A stretch of DNA of 64,000 nucleotides from Simiduia aestuariiviva (GCF_014192475.1 NZ_JACHXZ010000001.1:728012-792011), one strand, 5' to 3'. Numbered from the stretch's first letter, positions 29,471-39,065 are shown. Made by a program: numbers and translations. Notes: generated by a model not told the origin, from the sequence alone.

Positions 29471-29941
29471 TTAGGCTGCTTGATCGCGTTGTTTATCAGT
29501 TTTGTGCTCCAACACATTGCTGCGTTGGTTGATGGCAATGGTACGGGGTTTCATAGCCTCAGGGATTTCTTTGACCAAACTGATAGTCAACAAGCCGTTG
29601 CTCAAGTCTGCGCCAATTACCTGGACATAATCTGCCAAATTAAATTTTCGCTCGAAGGCGCGATTGGCTATGCCCTGATGGAGGAACTTGCGATCCTCTT
29701 CTTTCTGCTTTTTACCGCGCACAGTCAGTACGCCCTTCTCTACGGTAATATCGAGTTCGTTCTCTTCAAAGCCAGCAACCGCTAAAGTAATACCGTAGCG
29801 ATTTTCCTCTAGCTCCTCAATATTGTAGGGAGGGTAGCCCGAAGTCACAGTGTCGGCGCTCATGGCGCTATCTAATAATTGCGCCAACCGATCGAAGCCG
29901 ATGCTGTTGCGGTAGAGGGGGGTTAAGTCGATTGCATTCAT
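29471..29941 (-). CDS. ibpA: Small heat-shock protein IbpA (Hsp20)
   Basis: 156-aa Hsp20. The N-terminal arm carries RNSIGFDRLAQLLD as in IbpA/IbpB. The alpha-crystallin domain spans about residues 40-125 (YPPYNIEELEENRYGITLAVAGF ... GLLTISLVKEIPEAMKP), and an IAINQ stretch fits the C-terminal I-x-I anchor. It binds denatured proteins for DnaK/ClpB. Control looks doubly thermal: a sigma-32-type promoter at 30027-30052 and a hairpin over the ribosome-binding site at 29943-29968. Confidence 0.95.
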   Translation of the reverse strand: MNAIDLTPLYRNSIGFDRLAQLLDSAMSADTVTSGYPPYNIEELEENRYGITLAVAGFEENELDITVEKGVLTVRGKKQKEEDRKFLHQGIANRAFERKFNLADYVQVIGADLSNGLLTISLVKEIPEAMKPRTIAINQRSNVLEHKTDKQRDQAA

Positions 29942-29942
29942 A

Positions 29943-29968
29943 ATATATCCTCACAATAAGCGATACAT
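29943..29968 (-). promoter_or_regulatory. Candidate RNA-thermometer hairpin over ibpA ribosome site
   Basis: In the minus-strand leader, AUGUAUC can pair with GAUAUAU (seven pairs, one G-U) across a 12-nt loop. The pairing takes in the 3' part of the Shine-Dalgarno sequence GAGGAUA and lies one base before the AUG. ibpA leaders in gammaproteobacteria often carry ROSE-like thermometers; this one was identified only by eye. Confidence 0.45.
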
Positions 29969-30026
29969 GTGGAAAACAAAAGTTGCCAATGAAGTCTCAT
30001 TGAGCACAGCGTTGGCATAGGTAAAG

Positions 30027-30052
30027 ATGGTGCTTCAATGCTGTTTTTCAAG
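30027..30052 (-). promoter_or_regulatory. Sigma-32-type promoter of ibpA
   Basis: On the minus strand CTTGAA (30052-30047) is followed after 14 nt by CACCAT (30032-30027) then CTTT, close to the heat-shock consensus CTTGAA-N14-CCCCATnT. The transcript would have a leader of about 80 nt. Confidence 0.7.
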
Positions 30053-30103
30053 GCGCCCAATTATAAAATATTGGCAGAAGCCGCGTTTCATATATTGGAT
30101 TTT

Positions 30104-30133
30104 TTTATAAAAACGCCCCGTTTTGCGGGGCGT
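30104..30133 (-). terminator. Terminator of ABC/DUF4340 operon
   Basis: Minus-strand stem ACGCCCCG / CGGGGCGT with loop CAAAA and a following T-tract, 21 bp past the DUF4340 stop. Confidence 0.88.
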
Positions 30134-30153
30134 AAACTCGCGCTGGATGTGTT

Positions 30154-31074
30154 CTATGATTGATCCCCTGTGTTGGCGTCCTCCTTGTTGTGGTTGGCTA
30201 CCAAGGTGGAGAGTTCGGGTGCATGCAAGCGCTTAAAGTCGAATTCACTCACCTCAAAGGCAGTGTCGAAGTCGCTACGCTTTATATAGTATTTATTGTC
30301 ATGTTGCATTAGTTGGTAGTGCAGCGGTTCTGGTTGCCCGGTATTGACGACCTGCAGTTTTGCGCTCGTTTCGGGTTCGAAGATTACCCCCTCTGCGACT
30401 GACTGCACGCGCAAATTTGACAGCGCTGTGGCCAGCGCGCTCACCTTGCCGCTGTCAACTTCGATATCCTCGGCGTCAACTAGGGCCCAGTGTTGCTCCT
30501 CTTTTTTAAGCGTAAAGTCCGCCCCTGCAATTTCCACCGGCGACTTGGCGGCGAGCAGGCTGCGATCCAGCCACTGCTGTTGATCGCCTAAAAAGTCAAA
30601 GCGATTGAGATTCACTGTGTAAACGGCATCCTCATTAGCGCGCCTCAGGTGCAGCTGGCGCAATCCGGGCGAAGTGCCGAGTAGGTAGTGCCCGACCGAA
30701 GCCTGGCCCGCGAATAATTGTACGCGCCGTTGGGCATTGTCTTCGGTCAGTTCAAATCGCTCATGACTGTTGCTTTGCGTTGCAATGGGATAGGTTGTTT
30801 TTTGTTCGCTCAGTTTCGCCAACAAATTGCCCACCTTGCTTTGATCGGCAGGTAAACTCTTTAGATCGGGCAGCCGCCACTGTTCCGATGACTTCACGAG
30901 CGTGGTGTGTTGGTCACCTTCGGTAATCACGATTTTATCTACTGCCGCAGGCGACGTCGCCAATAGCGGAGCGGCCAACGGCGTCTGTTGATATGTATCC
31001 ATCCAAAGCATGCCCGAGGCAGCCAGTAACTGCACGGCCAACAATCCGCCGAGCCATTGAGATAGTTTTTTCAT
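30154..31074 (-). CDS. DUF4340 domain-containing protein
   Basis: 306-aa protein with one N-terminal membrane anchor (LSQWLGGLLAVQLLAASGML) and a largely periplasmic domain. The pattern DKIVITEGDQHTTLVKSSEQWRLPD with later repeat-like strands matches DUF4340, whose genes typically follow GldG-like ABC components, as here. The ATG at 31074 has AAGGAGG in front; a longer open frame to 31167 runs into the upstream gene. It is the third gene of an ATPase-permease/GldG-DUF4340 operon. Its function is unknown; an accessory role in that ABC system is inferred. Confidence 0.82.
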   Translation of the reverse strand: MKKLSQWLGGLLAVQLLAASGMLWMDTYQQTPLAAPLLATSPAAVDKIVITEGDQHTTLVKSSEQWRLPDLKSLPADQSKVGNLLAKLSEQKTTYPIATQSNSHERFELTEDNAQRRVQLFAGQASVGHYLLGTSPGLRQLHLRRANEDAVYTVNLNRFDFLGDQQQWLDRSLLAAKSPVEIAGADFTLKKEEQHWALVDAEDIEVDSGKVSALATALSNLRVQSVAEGVIFEPETSAKLQVVNTGQPEPLHYQLMQHDNKYYIKRSDFDTAFEVSEFDFKRLHAPELSTLVANHNKEDANTGDQS

Positions 31075-31084
31075 GTGTGCCTCC

Positions 31085-33967
31085 TTACTGTGCCAGTAGC
31101 GCGCGATAGATACGCGCCTTCTTGCGTTTGTGTTGGCGGGCAAACAGTGCGATTGCTGCCAGCGCAATAGCCGCGAGTAGATAGTTGGTGTATTCCCAAA
31201 ACACCTGAGTGCGTTGATCCAACGGTGGCAGCGTGCGGTTAAAGTGACCGCGCGATCTGATGCTCATCAATCCTGCATCCTCAAGCGACCAATCTATGGC
31301 GTTATTCGCCACCTGTAAGCCTGCAAGGTATTCACCTTGCTGCGCACCGCCGGCAAGGCGGATGACCTGATCGCGTAAGAAGTCGTTGGACGAAAAGAGG
31401 ATAATGCGCGCGGCCTCTGGCGAATGAGTGATCACGCGATTGATCGGTGTGCTCGCATCGCTATCGCGAGTTTGATCAGCATTATCTGCGTCGTTTTTCG
31501 CTAACAGGGGCGAAGGCTTATCTTTAAAGTAAGATTCAAATCGTCCCTCACTGATGACGCCCAGGACATGGCGCCCTACATCCTCTTGCGCCTGCATTGG
31601 GCTCAGCCCTTGCTCTGTGAGCGTCGGCATTATATTGCGGTCGCTGGATAGGCCGGCGCCTTCAGAGCTGTGGAGCAGCTCGGTAATGGTGCGCGGGTCA
31701 TTTTCATTTACTGAAATGGGCGATGACCAGGCCAACGTCAACTGGCCGAGCGATGCCGTAATGGGGTGCGTCTGGTTTAAGCCCGCTCGCCGTAGATCTG
31801 GGAAATATGGGTAGTCCAGCAATCGCATGTCTTGTATTTGAAAGCCACCTAAATTGCGAGTGACCGGTACGGGAAAGGCCGCGTTTTGTGGATCGAGCAC
31901 CAGTTTTTTCTCGATGTTCAATCCGTGGTGAGCAAGCCAATCTTGCAGGCCGCTGTGCACATCCCGCAAGCTCAAGCTCCGACTGCTGAGCGATGCAGAA
32001 AAAGGCGAGGTTGCGGCGATGACAGTGCCGCCCTGCATTAAAAACTGATCCACCGCGAACAGGGATTTCTCATCCAGATTCTCCGGCGCAACCAGCATTA
32101 GCAGATCCGCGTCGCCGCTCACGCTGCCATCGCTTAGGTCCTCGCGCTGGACGTTGAGGTCGGTCCCTAAAAATTGTTCCAGTTGATCGAATCGTGCGCC
32201 GCCGGATGCATAGGGCGAATAGCCAGATTCGGGCGCCACTAGCGCCACGGTTTTGGTAAACCCTGAGGCGAAGCGTTTAATACCGGCATCCAGATTGCGT
32301 TTGAAACTGGTTTCACTCAGGTCGTCGAGGGGTAGCTGGACCAGTTGTTCGCCATTTGAGAGTGTCAAATAAAAATAGAATCTATCGCCGCTCAGCAAAT
32401 CCGTCGCCATGGGTCGAAAGCCGTAGTCTTCGGCGATGCGCTGCGCTAATTCGCCACCCTTTGCGTCCGGATCATCCATTCGCACCGTAAAACGGCCTTG
32501 CGCCTGCGATTGATATTCCTGCAATACGTCTGTAATTGTCTTGCGGAAGTCAATCAGTGGCTGAGGCAGCAGCTCGTTAGGCGACAGATAACCGGTAAAG
32601 GTGAGTTCACTTTTAACGGTATCAAATAAATTGCCGCCAGCCTGGTAGCTATGCAGTACTTTCTTAATGGCGCGGGTGAGATCGTGCTCAGGATTGCGCA
32701 GCTGCACATCTAAATCGGATTCGGAGCGCGCTTGTACTTCGATGAGGTCACGGAACCCAAGGACGTGATGTTCGTCACCGTAGGCGATGAGCACGTTAAA
32801 GTAACTGCTGACGATGGATGACTGATACCGATCCGCCACTTGAAATGGCACTGGCACAATGGCGTACTTTTGGTTGGCCTCTTGCTCCAGCTCGGGGTGG
32901 CTGAGGGGGTCGATGAACTCGACTCTCACTTGGCCGCCGCCGGCAATTTCATATTCGCGAATTAAATCGCGCATTTGTGGTACCAGCGGTGCCAGCAGTG
33001 GGTGCGTTTTGCCACTGAAATAACCACGAATCAGCAGTGGTTCCTGTAGCTGATCTAAATAGTTGTGCGTGGCGTCAGACAGCGAGTAGATCTGGCCTTG
33101 AGTGACGTCCAAGCGCAGCGCGGTCAATTGACCAAGCCACAGATTTGCGCCCAATGCGTTGGCGATGACGAGACCCGTGACGAGTCGCCATTGGCGATGT
33201 TGTGGGCGATGTCGTTGAGTCACCCAGCGCTCGCGTTCGAGCACGAGGGTATTGAGCGTTAAAAACACCGCCACCATACTGAGGTAGTAATAGAGGTCGC
33301 GCAGGTCGATAACGCCACGGGTTATTGCTTCAAAACGGGTGCCGGTGCCGAGTAGCCCCAGCCACTCCGCCGTTTGATGGCCGAACAAATTGGTGACCAC
33401 TGGGTGCCCGAGTAGGTAGAAAGCGCCGCAAAGGGCTGATGCACTTATCAAGCTGACAATGGCATTGTCACTGCGTGCCGATACAAACAACCCCATACTG
33501 AGGTAGGCGGCACCCAACAACACAGTGGCGAGGTAGCCGGCCCAGACGGGTCCCCAGTCGAGGTCGCCCAGCAGCGCCACGGTCACTGGCAACGGCAGGG
33601 TGATCAGCAGTGCAAGGCACAATAAAAATAGACACCCTAAAAATTTACCCATCACAAAATGCCACAGGGGTACAGATTGAGTGAGCACATGTTCTAGTGT
33701 GCCGCTGCGTCGCTCGTCACTCCACAGTCGCATGGTGAGCGTGGCGCAAAGAAAAATCAGCAACAGTGGCATCCATTCAAACAGCGGTCGTACATCGGCA
33801 ATGTTGCGAGCAAAAAACGCCTCGCCCCAGAAGAAGGCGAACAGGGTGATGGCTGCAAAACTGCCTAAAAATAAATAGGCGACGGGCGATGCAAAAAAGA
33901 GAGTGATTTCTTTTGCCGCCACGCGCAGGGCAGGGTGGCGGGTTTTTACTAGCGTATTAGGCTGCAC
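31085..33967 (-). CDS. Fused ABC-2 permease and GldG-like protein
   Basis: 960-aa membrane protein. Residues about 1-245 form an ABC-2 permease with six hydrophobic segments (AKEITLFFASPVAYLFLGSF at the start), equivalent to GldF. From about 260 a further membrane segment leads into a large periplasmic GldG/IFT52-like domain (about 290-900), and a final segment (LLAAIALAAIALFA) is followed by a basic tail. In Bacteroidetes GldF and GldG are separate; here they are one chain. The GTG at 33967 is preceded by AGGAGG and overlaps the ATPase gene by 11 bp. Confidence 0.85.
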   Translation of the reverse strand: MQPNTLVKTRHPALRVAAKEITLFFASPVAYLFLGSFAAITLFAFFWGEAFFARNIADVRPLFEWMPLLLIFLCATLTMRLWSDERRSGTLEHVLTQSVPLWHFVMGKFLGCLFLLCLALLITLPLPVTVALLGDLDWGPVWAGYLATVLLGAAYLSMGLFVSARSDNAIVSLISASALCGAFYLLGHPVVTNLFGHQTAEWLGLLGTGTRFEAITRGVIDLRDLYYYLSMVAVFLTLNTLVLERERWVTQRHRPQHRQWRLVTGLVIANALGANLWLGQLTALRLDVTQGQIYSLSDATHNYLDQLQEPLLIRGYFSGKTHPLLAPLVPQMRDLIREYEIAGGGQVRVEFIDPLSHPELEQEANQKYAIVPVPFQVADRYQSSIVSSYFNVLIAYGDEHHVLGFRDLIEVQARSESDLDVQLRNPEHDLTRAIKKVLHSYQAGGNLFDTVKSELTFTGYLSPNELLPQPLIDFRKTITDVLQEYQSQAQGRFTVRMDDPDAKGGELAQRIAEDYGFRPMATDLLSGDRFYFYLTLSNGEQLVQLPLDDLSETSFKRNLDAGIKRFASGFTKTVALVAPESGYSPYASGGARFDQLEQFLGTDLNVQREDLSDGSVSGDADLLMLVAPENLDEKSLFAVDQFLMQGGTVIAATSPFSASLSSRSLSLRDVHSGLQDWLAHHGLNIEKKLVLDPQNAAFPVPVTRNLGGFQIQDMRLLDYPYFPDLRRAGLNQTHPITASLGQLTLAWSSPISVNENDPRTITELLHSSEGAGLSSDRNIMPTLTEQGLSPMQAQEDVGRHVLGVISEGRFESYFKDKPSPLLAKNDADNADQTRDSDASTPINRVITHSPEAARIILFSSNDFLRDQVIRLAGGAQQGEYLAGLQVANNAIDWSLEDAGLMSIRSRGHFNRTLPPLDQRTQVFWEYTNYLLAAIALAAIALFARQHKRKKARIYRALLAQ

Positions 33968-34934
33968 GGTTCACCTCCTGTACTGACTGCTGTCGAGTGT
34001 TGGCCGCTTTGAACAGGGTTTCCAAATCCCGTTGTTCGGGGGTCAATTGCCAAAGTTGATGATTGGCGTTGACGAGTTTTTTGGCGATGCGCGCGCACAG
34101 TGCGCGTTGATTGGCCTCGGGCGCAATTGCAATGGCGTATCGAAAACAGGGGCTTGGGTCGCCTGCGCTTGGCGTGCTCGAGGGCAACAGTTCCACACTG
34201 AGGACATCCGTCAGTTGCGCTAATAATTCTTTATCGGCGCTCGGTAGGCTGGTGTCCAACAGGATGCGGTTGCTTTGGCACAGCTCCGACAGCTTGGCGT
34301 CTACGGCTAACTGGCCCGAGCGCACGAGCAGAACCCGGGAGCACAGGGCCTCAACCTCTTGCATGATATGGGTCGACAAAATGACTGTGGCATCGCGCGC
34401 AATTTCCCGAATCAGTGCGCGCATCTGCAATGTTTGCTCTGGGTCCAAGCCGTTGCTGGGCTCGTCCAAGATCAGTACCTTGGGGCGGCCTAGAATCGCC
34501 TGCGCTACGCCGACCCGTTGTTTGAAGCCGCGCGACAGGGTGGCAATAGTGGCGTTGAGCTTGGCGCCGATGTCGGTGGCGCCAATCACGCGCTTAATTT
34601 CCTCGCGCTTGTGATTGCCCGCTAAGCCCTTGAGATCGGCGGCGTAATCCAGATAATCGGCCACGGTCATCTCCGGGTAGACCGGTAGATTCTCAGGCAG
34701 ATAGCCTAGGCTGTGTTGAATTTTTTTGGTGTGTTGAGCAAGGTCGAGACCGTCCACCATGACCTTGCCGTGGTCGGGCTCTAAAAACCCACTCAACATT
34801 TTCATGATGGTGGTTTTGCCTGCGCCGTTGTGGCCAAGCAAACCAACAATTTCACCCTTTGATATTGAAAAACTGACCGAATCGACGGCGAGATATTCAC
34901 CGTAGCGCCGGCTTAACTGGCTCACTTCCAGCAT
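33957..34934 (-). CDS. ABC transporter ATP-binding protein (GldA-like)
   Basis: 325-aa cytosolic ATPase. Walker A is GHNGAGKTT (about 34-42), the signature LSRGFKQRVGVAQA, Walker B VLILDEPSNGLDP, and the switch histidine STHIMQ. The C-terminal 100 residues are an added domain common in ABC-2 exporters. It partners the fused permease by an 11-bp overlap, so the two are translationally coupled. GGAGG lies 5 nt ahead of the ATG. The substrate is unknown; related systems act on the envelope or exopolysaccharides. Confidence 0.92.
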   Translation of the reverse strand: MLEVSQLSRRYGEYLAVDSVSFSISKGEIVGLLGHNGAGKTTIMKMLSGFLEPDHGKVMVDGLDLAQHTKKIQHSLGYLPENLPVYPEMTVADYLDYAADLKGLAGNHKREEIKRVIGATDIGAKLNATIATLSRGFKQRVGVAQAILGRPKVLILDEPSNGLDPEQTLQMRALIREIARDATVILSTHIMQEVEALCSRVLLVRSGQLAVDAKLSELCQSNRILLDTSLPSADKELLAQLTDVLSVELLPSSTPSAGDPSPCFRYAIAIAPEANQRALCARIAKKLVNANHQLWQLTPEQRDLETLFKAANTRQQSVQEVNRAA

Positions 34935-35291
34935 AGCGTCCTCCGTGGTATGGGAAAAGGTGGTGGAATCGTTTCAAAAACAAATAGGTGTGAGACGCAC
35001 TGCGGGCAGCCGCAAGTGCAGGGCGGGGGAGGCTGTATCTCGCGTAAAAGGCCATAACCGAGTTCCCGTGGTTGCAGGCAAAAGCGCCTCACTATGGAGT
35101 TTTGCGAAAGATGAACAGAAATTAGGGACGCCAAAACCGGATTTCAAGGGCGTTTATTGCGTTTTTTCTCAGAAAAGTGCCAAACGCCCCTCGTTTTTTT
35201 TGACCTATTGGGGCGCCGGCAGCAGAATGCTCGAACCCTTCTCAGAACTGGCGATAAGCGCTGGGTAGGCCTATTCATAAGGAGAAAAATA
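34935..35291. other. Divergent intergenic region, no gene seen
   Basis: 357 bp between the ABC operon (-) and the oligopeptidase gene (+). The reading frame of the oligopeptidase stays open back to 35157, but those codons do not look like its family. No clear promoter, operator or RNA structure was recognised. Confidence 0.4.
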
Positions 35292-37427
35292 ATGAAGCAA
35301 TGGCAATTGATTCGCAGGGGTTTGCCCCTGTGTGGTTTGGCGCTGACGGCACTGTGTTTCCAGTCGTGCAGTCAGCAGCCCACGGCCCCCGTCGCCCAGC
35401 AGCAGCCGAAAACGGTGACGGCGCCGCACGGTGCCGAGCGCATGGATGAATATTATTGGCTGCGCGACGACAGCCGTGCAGATCCGCAAATGTTGGCCTA
35501 CTTACATGCGGAAAATGCCTATGCCGACCAGCTGCTTGCCAGTAGCGCGCCATTGCGAGATCAGTTGTATGAGGAGTTTGTCGGTCGCATAAAACAGGAT
35601 GATGCGAGCGTCCCCTACCTCAAGCATGGCTACTGGTATTACAGCCGCTACGAGACCGGTAAAGATTACCCCATTGTTGCCCGCCGCAAGGGCAGCATGG
35701 AAGCTCCCGAGGAAATTCTGCTCGATCAAAATGCCATGGCGGCCGGCCGCGATTACTTTAAGGTGGGCAATTGGGAGGTCAGCCCCGACAACCAGTGGTT
35801 AGCCTGGGCGGAGGACACCAATGGTCGCCGCCAATACACACTGCGGGCGAAACGAATCGCCACGGGCGAGCTGCTGCCGGATGTGGTGACTGGCGCGGCG
35901 GCCAATATGTTGTGGGGCGACGACAATCGCAGTCTCTGGTATGTGGAAAACGACCCGATCACTCTGCTCTCCAAGCGGGTGAAAGTGCACAAGATGGGCA
36001 CGCCCACCGGCGATGACACACTGGTGTATCACGAGCCAGACGATAGCTTCTATATGGGCATCGGGCGCACGCGCTCAGAGAAGTATATTTGCATTGGCGT
36101 CCAGAGCACCGTGAGCAGCGAGCAGCGGTGTACACTGGCGTCCGACCCAGGCGAATTCCATGTGATCGCCGCGCGTCAGCGGGATCACTTGTATGAAGCA
36201 GACCACTTAAACGGTCGCTGGGTGATCAAGACCGATTGGCAGGCGCCCAATTCCCGCGTGATGGTGATGAATGAAGGCCAGTGGAATCAACCCGAACGCT
36301 GGACGGAAATGATTCCCCATTCCGACACTGTCCTGATTATGTCGGTGACACTTTTCGATGATTTTATTGCCGTGGGTGAGCGCTCTGAAGGTCTGCGACG
36401 CATTCGCATTATGCGCCCACAGCAAGCCAATGAGTGGGTGAGCTCCGACGAGCCCGCCTACACCATGGGCGTCGATGTCAATCCAGAGGCGAGTTCAAAG
36501 TGGTTGCGTTACAGCTATACGTCGTTAACCACGCCCGAGCGCATTTACGAGGTCAATATCGACACGGGTGAGCGGCGGTTGTTGAAGGAAGAACCGGTAC
36601 TGGGGGATTTTTCTGCCGAAAATTATGTCACCGAGCGCTTGTGGGTTGATGCGCGCGATGGCACTAAAATTCCGGTGTCGATTGCATATCGCAAGGGCTT
36701 TAAAAAAGATGGCAGCGCGCCTTTGTTGCAGTATGCCTACGGCAGCTATGGTTCCAGCTCTGACCCACGCTTCGGCATTACGCGCCCGAGCTTAATGGAT
36801 CGCGGCGTGGTGTTTGCGATTGCCCATATTCGCGGCGGTCAAGAGATGGGGCGCAGCTGGTATGACGACGGCAAGTTGTTTAATAAGATGAACAGCTTCA
36901 CTGACTTTATTGATGTCACGCGTGAACTTGTGGCTCAAGGTTTCGCCGCGCCCGATCGGGTTGCTGCCATGGGTGGCAGTGCCGGTGGACTATTGATGGG
37001 CGGTGTGGCGAATATGGCGCCGGCCGATTATCGGGTGATGTTGTCGTTGGTGCCCTTTGTGGATGTGGTCACCACCATGCTAGACCCAAGTATTCCGCTG
37101 ACCACCAATGAGTATGATGAGTGGGGCAATCCCGAACAGACAGCCTTTTATGATTACATGTTGCAATACTCGCCTTACGATCAACTAGAAGCGAAGCAGT
37201 ACCCCGCGATGTTTGTGGGCACGGGGCTGTGGGATTCACAGGTGCAGTATTGGGAACCCGCTAAGTATGTGGCGCGTTTACGTCGTTTGAAAACGGATGA
37301 CAATCCACTGGTATTCCGGGTCAATATGGAAGCGGGGCACGGCGGTAAATCGGGCCGGTTCCAGCGCTATAAAGAATCGGCAGAGTATTTTGCGTTTATG
37401 CTGCAGCAGTTGGGTGTCGCGCCGTAG
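35292..37427 (+). CDS. ptrB: Oligopeptidase B-like S9 peptidase, exported as lipoprotein
   Basis: 711-aa prolyl-oligopeptidase-family enzyme. A seven-bladed propeller forms residues about 40-420 and the alpha/beta hydrolase domain the rest, with catalytic S in GGSAGGLLMGG (about 563), D in GLWDSQV (about 647) and H in EAGHGGKSGR (about 682). It cleaves short peptides after basic residues. Unlike cytosolic E. coli PtrB, it starts with a lipoprotein signal: a hydrophobic run ending FQSC (C26). AAGGAG at 35279 fixes the ATG at 35292. Confidence 0.92.
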   Translation: MKQWQLIRRGLPLCGLALTALCFQSCSQQPTAPVAQQQPKTVTAPHGAERMDEYYWLRDDSRADPQMLAYLHAENAYADQLLASSAPLRDQLYEEFVGRIKQDDASVPYLKHGYWYYSRYETGKDYPIVARRKGSMEAPEEILLDQNAMAAGRDYFKVGNWEVSPDNQWLAWAEDTNGRRQYTLRAKRIATGELLPDVVTGAAANMLWGDDNRSLWYVENDPITLLSKRVKVHKMGTPTGDDTLVYHEPDDSFYMGIGRTRSEKYICIGVQSTVSSEQRCTLASDPGEFHVIAARQRDHLYEADHLNGRWVIKTDWQAPNSRVMVMNEGQWNQPERWTEMIPHSDTVLIMSVTLFDDFIAVGERSEGLRRIRIMRPQQANEWVSSDEPAYTMGVDVNPEASSKWLRYSYTSLTTPERIYEVNIDTGERRLLKEEPVLGDFSAENYVTERLWVDARDGTKIPVSIAYRKGFKKDGSAPLLQYAYGSYGSSSDPRFGITRPSLMDRGVVFAIAHIRGGQEMGRSWYDDGKLFNKMNSFTDFIDVTRELVAQGFAAPDRVAAMGGSAGGLLMGGVANMAPADYRVMLSLVPFVDVVTTMLDPSIPLTTNEYDEWGNPEQTAFYDYMLQYSPYDQLEAKQYPAMFVGTGLWDSQVQYWEPAKYVARLRRLKTDDNPLVFRVNMEAGHGGKSGRFQRYKESAEYFAFMLQQLGVAP

Positions 37428-37590
37428 CGCGTTGGCGCAGAGCGTCTTATAGCAGAGCGTCGTATAGCAGAGCAGGAGTAAGTCGCGCTGGCATTGATGC
37501 TAGCGCGGTTGCGTATTTTCTTAGCCTAGTGGCTGTGCATTGTCTAAGTCACGCTGCGCAACAGCAGGTGCGCACTCTTGCGTGCAGCGA

Positions 37591-37629
37591 CCCAAAAAAA
37601 CGCCGTCATGTTGACGGCGTTTTTTTGGG
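37591..37629. terminator. Bidirectional terminator, perfect 18-bp arms
   Basis: CCCAAAAAAACGCCGTCA pairs perfectly with its complement across the loop TGT. A7 and T7 tracts inside the stem give termination on both strands, for the oligopeptidase (+) and the symporter (-). Confidence 0.95.
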
Positions 37630-37654
37630 GGGTCTACACGGTTTTCTAAATGAT

Positions 37655-39004
37655 TTAGGCGAGTGATTGCCAGAAGGTAAATAAGATTAACAGCGGGCAA
37701 ATGACCTTTACGTAGAACGGCCAGATTTTCCAAAACACGCCTTGTTCCAAGTTGTCATGGCCTTGTTTCAATTCTTCCAGCAGTTGATTGCGTTTAAAAA
37801 TCCAACCGCAATAAAGACAAATGGCCACACCTAACAGCGGCTGGGAATATTTGGTGGTTAGATCGATAACAAAACCAAACAGGCTGCCGAAGTTAAAGAT
37901 GATTAGGGTTGAAATTGCGAAGATGCTGCCGCCAATGGCAAGTGCTGCCAGCGGTCTGCGAATCTGGAAACGCTCGACGGCTAGCGATACGGGCACTTCC
38001 AGCATGCTGATGGAGGAGGTTAGCGCGGCGATAGTCATCAAGGCAAAAAACGCGAGTGCCACAAAATCTCCGGCACCGCCCATTGAGTCAAACAGTGGCG
38101 GTAGCACTTGGAAAATAATGTCGGAATCACCAATCAAATTGCCGGCGGCATCGGTGATGTTAATGCCCGCTTCCTTGGCCACAAACATGGCCGGCAAAAT
38201 CAGCAGGCCCGCAATAAAGGCGATACCCACGTCCACCACGGTAACGATGGCTCCCATGCGGGGCAGGCTTTCCTCTTTCGAAAGATAGGAGCCGTACACC
38301 AGCATGGTGCCCACGCCTAAAGACAGCGAGAAGAACGCTTGCCCCATGGCGCTGATAATGAGTTTGGGTTCGAGCACGCGACTCATGTCGGGCATCAGAT
38401 AGACGCGCAGTCCCTCCATGGCGCCGGGTTGGGTTAATACGTAGACAATCAGCAGTACTAACAGGCCAACCAGCATCGGCATCAAGCGGCTAGACCATTT
38501 CTCGATACCGTCTTGCACGCCGCTGGAAATGATGAAGAGCGTGAGGCCCGCAAACAAAAAGCTGGCAATTAAATTGCGCTCCACGGACATGCTGGTGAGC
38601 CAGTGGGTGGCATCGTCCATACCGGTCATGTCGGTGACAGAAGCCGCCAAGTAGCAAATCATCCAGCCGGCCACAATGGTGTAAAAGCTGAGGATCAAAC
38701 TGGCGGTCAACACACCGTATAAGCCAGTAAAGCGGCCTAATCTGCTCAGCAGGGGTTTGTCGCTCAGGCCACCTAGGGCTGTGACAATATTGGCGCGCGC
38801 GTGGCGACCAATCACCAGTTCCGCCATTAGTGCCGGATAGGCCAGCACAAAGGCCAAAACTAAGTACACCAGCACAAAGGCGGCGCCGCCATTGCTTGCG
38901 GTTTGGGTGGGGAAACCCCAGATATTGCCCAGGCCCACGGCGGAACCTGCCGCAGCCATAATGAATCCGAATCGGCTTGAAAACTGACCTCTGGGTGCAC
39001 TCAT
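37655..39004 (-). CDS. Neurotransmitter:sodium symporter family transporter (copy A)
   Basis: 449-aa SNF/NSS transporter with about 11-12 membrane segments. TM1 bears the sodium/substrate motif [16 protein letters not shown], and the second helix ends PALMAELVIGRHAR. Bacterial members such as LeuT carry amino acids with Na+. The start at 39004 (MSAPRGQFSSRFG) matches the paralogue at 39719 ([13 protein letters not shown]); an ATG 12 bp upstream is also open. smpB separates the two paralogues. Its substrate is unknown. Confidence 0.88.
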   Translation of the reverse strand: MSAPRGQFSSRFGFIMAAAGSAVGLGNIWGFPTQTASNGGAAFVLVYLVLAFVLAYPALMAELVIGRHARANIVTALGGLSDKPLLSRLGRFTGLYGVLTASLILSFYTIVAGWMICYLAASVTDMTGMDDATHWLTSMSVERNLIASFLFAGLTLFIISSGVQDGIEKWSSRLMPMLVGLLVLLIVYVLTQPGAMEGLRVYLMPDMSRVLEPKLIISAMGQAFFSLSLGVGTMLVYGSYLSKEESLPRMGAIVTVVDVGIAFIAGLLILPAMFVAKEAGINITDAAGNLIGDSDIIFQVLPPLFDSMGGAGDFVALAFFALMTIAALTSSISMLEVPVSLAVERFQIRRPLAALAIGGSIFAISTLIIFNFGSLFGFVIDLTTKYSQPLLGVAICLYCGWIFKRNQLLEELKQGHDNLEQGVFWKIWPFYVKVICPLLILFTFWQSLA

Positions 39005-39065
39005 GAACCTGTCCATCTTTCATTTATTATTGTGAAATGCAGAGCGTTTAGGCTCCGCTACAGCG

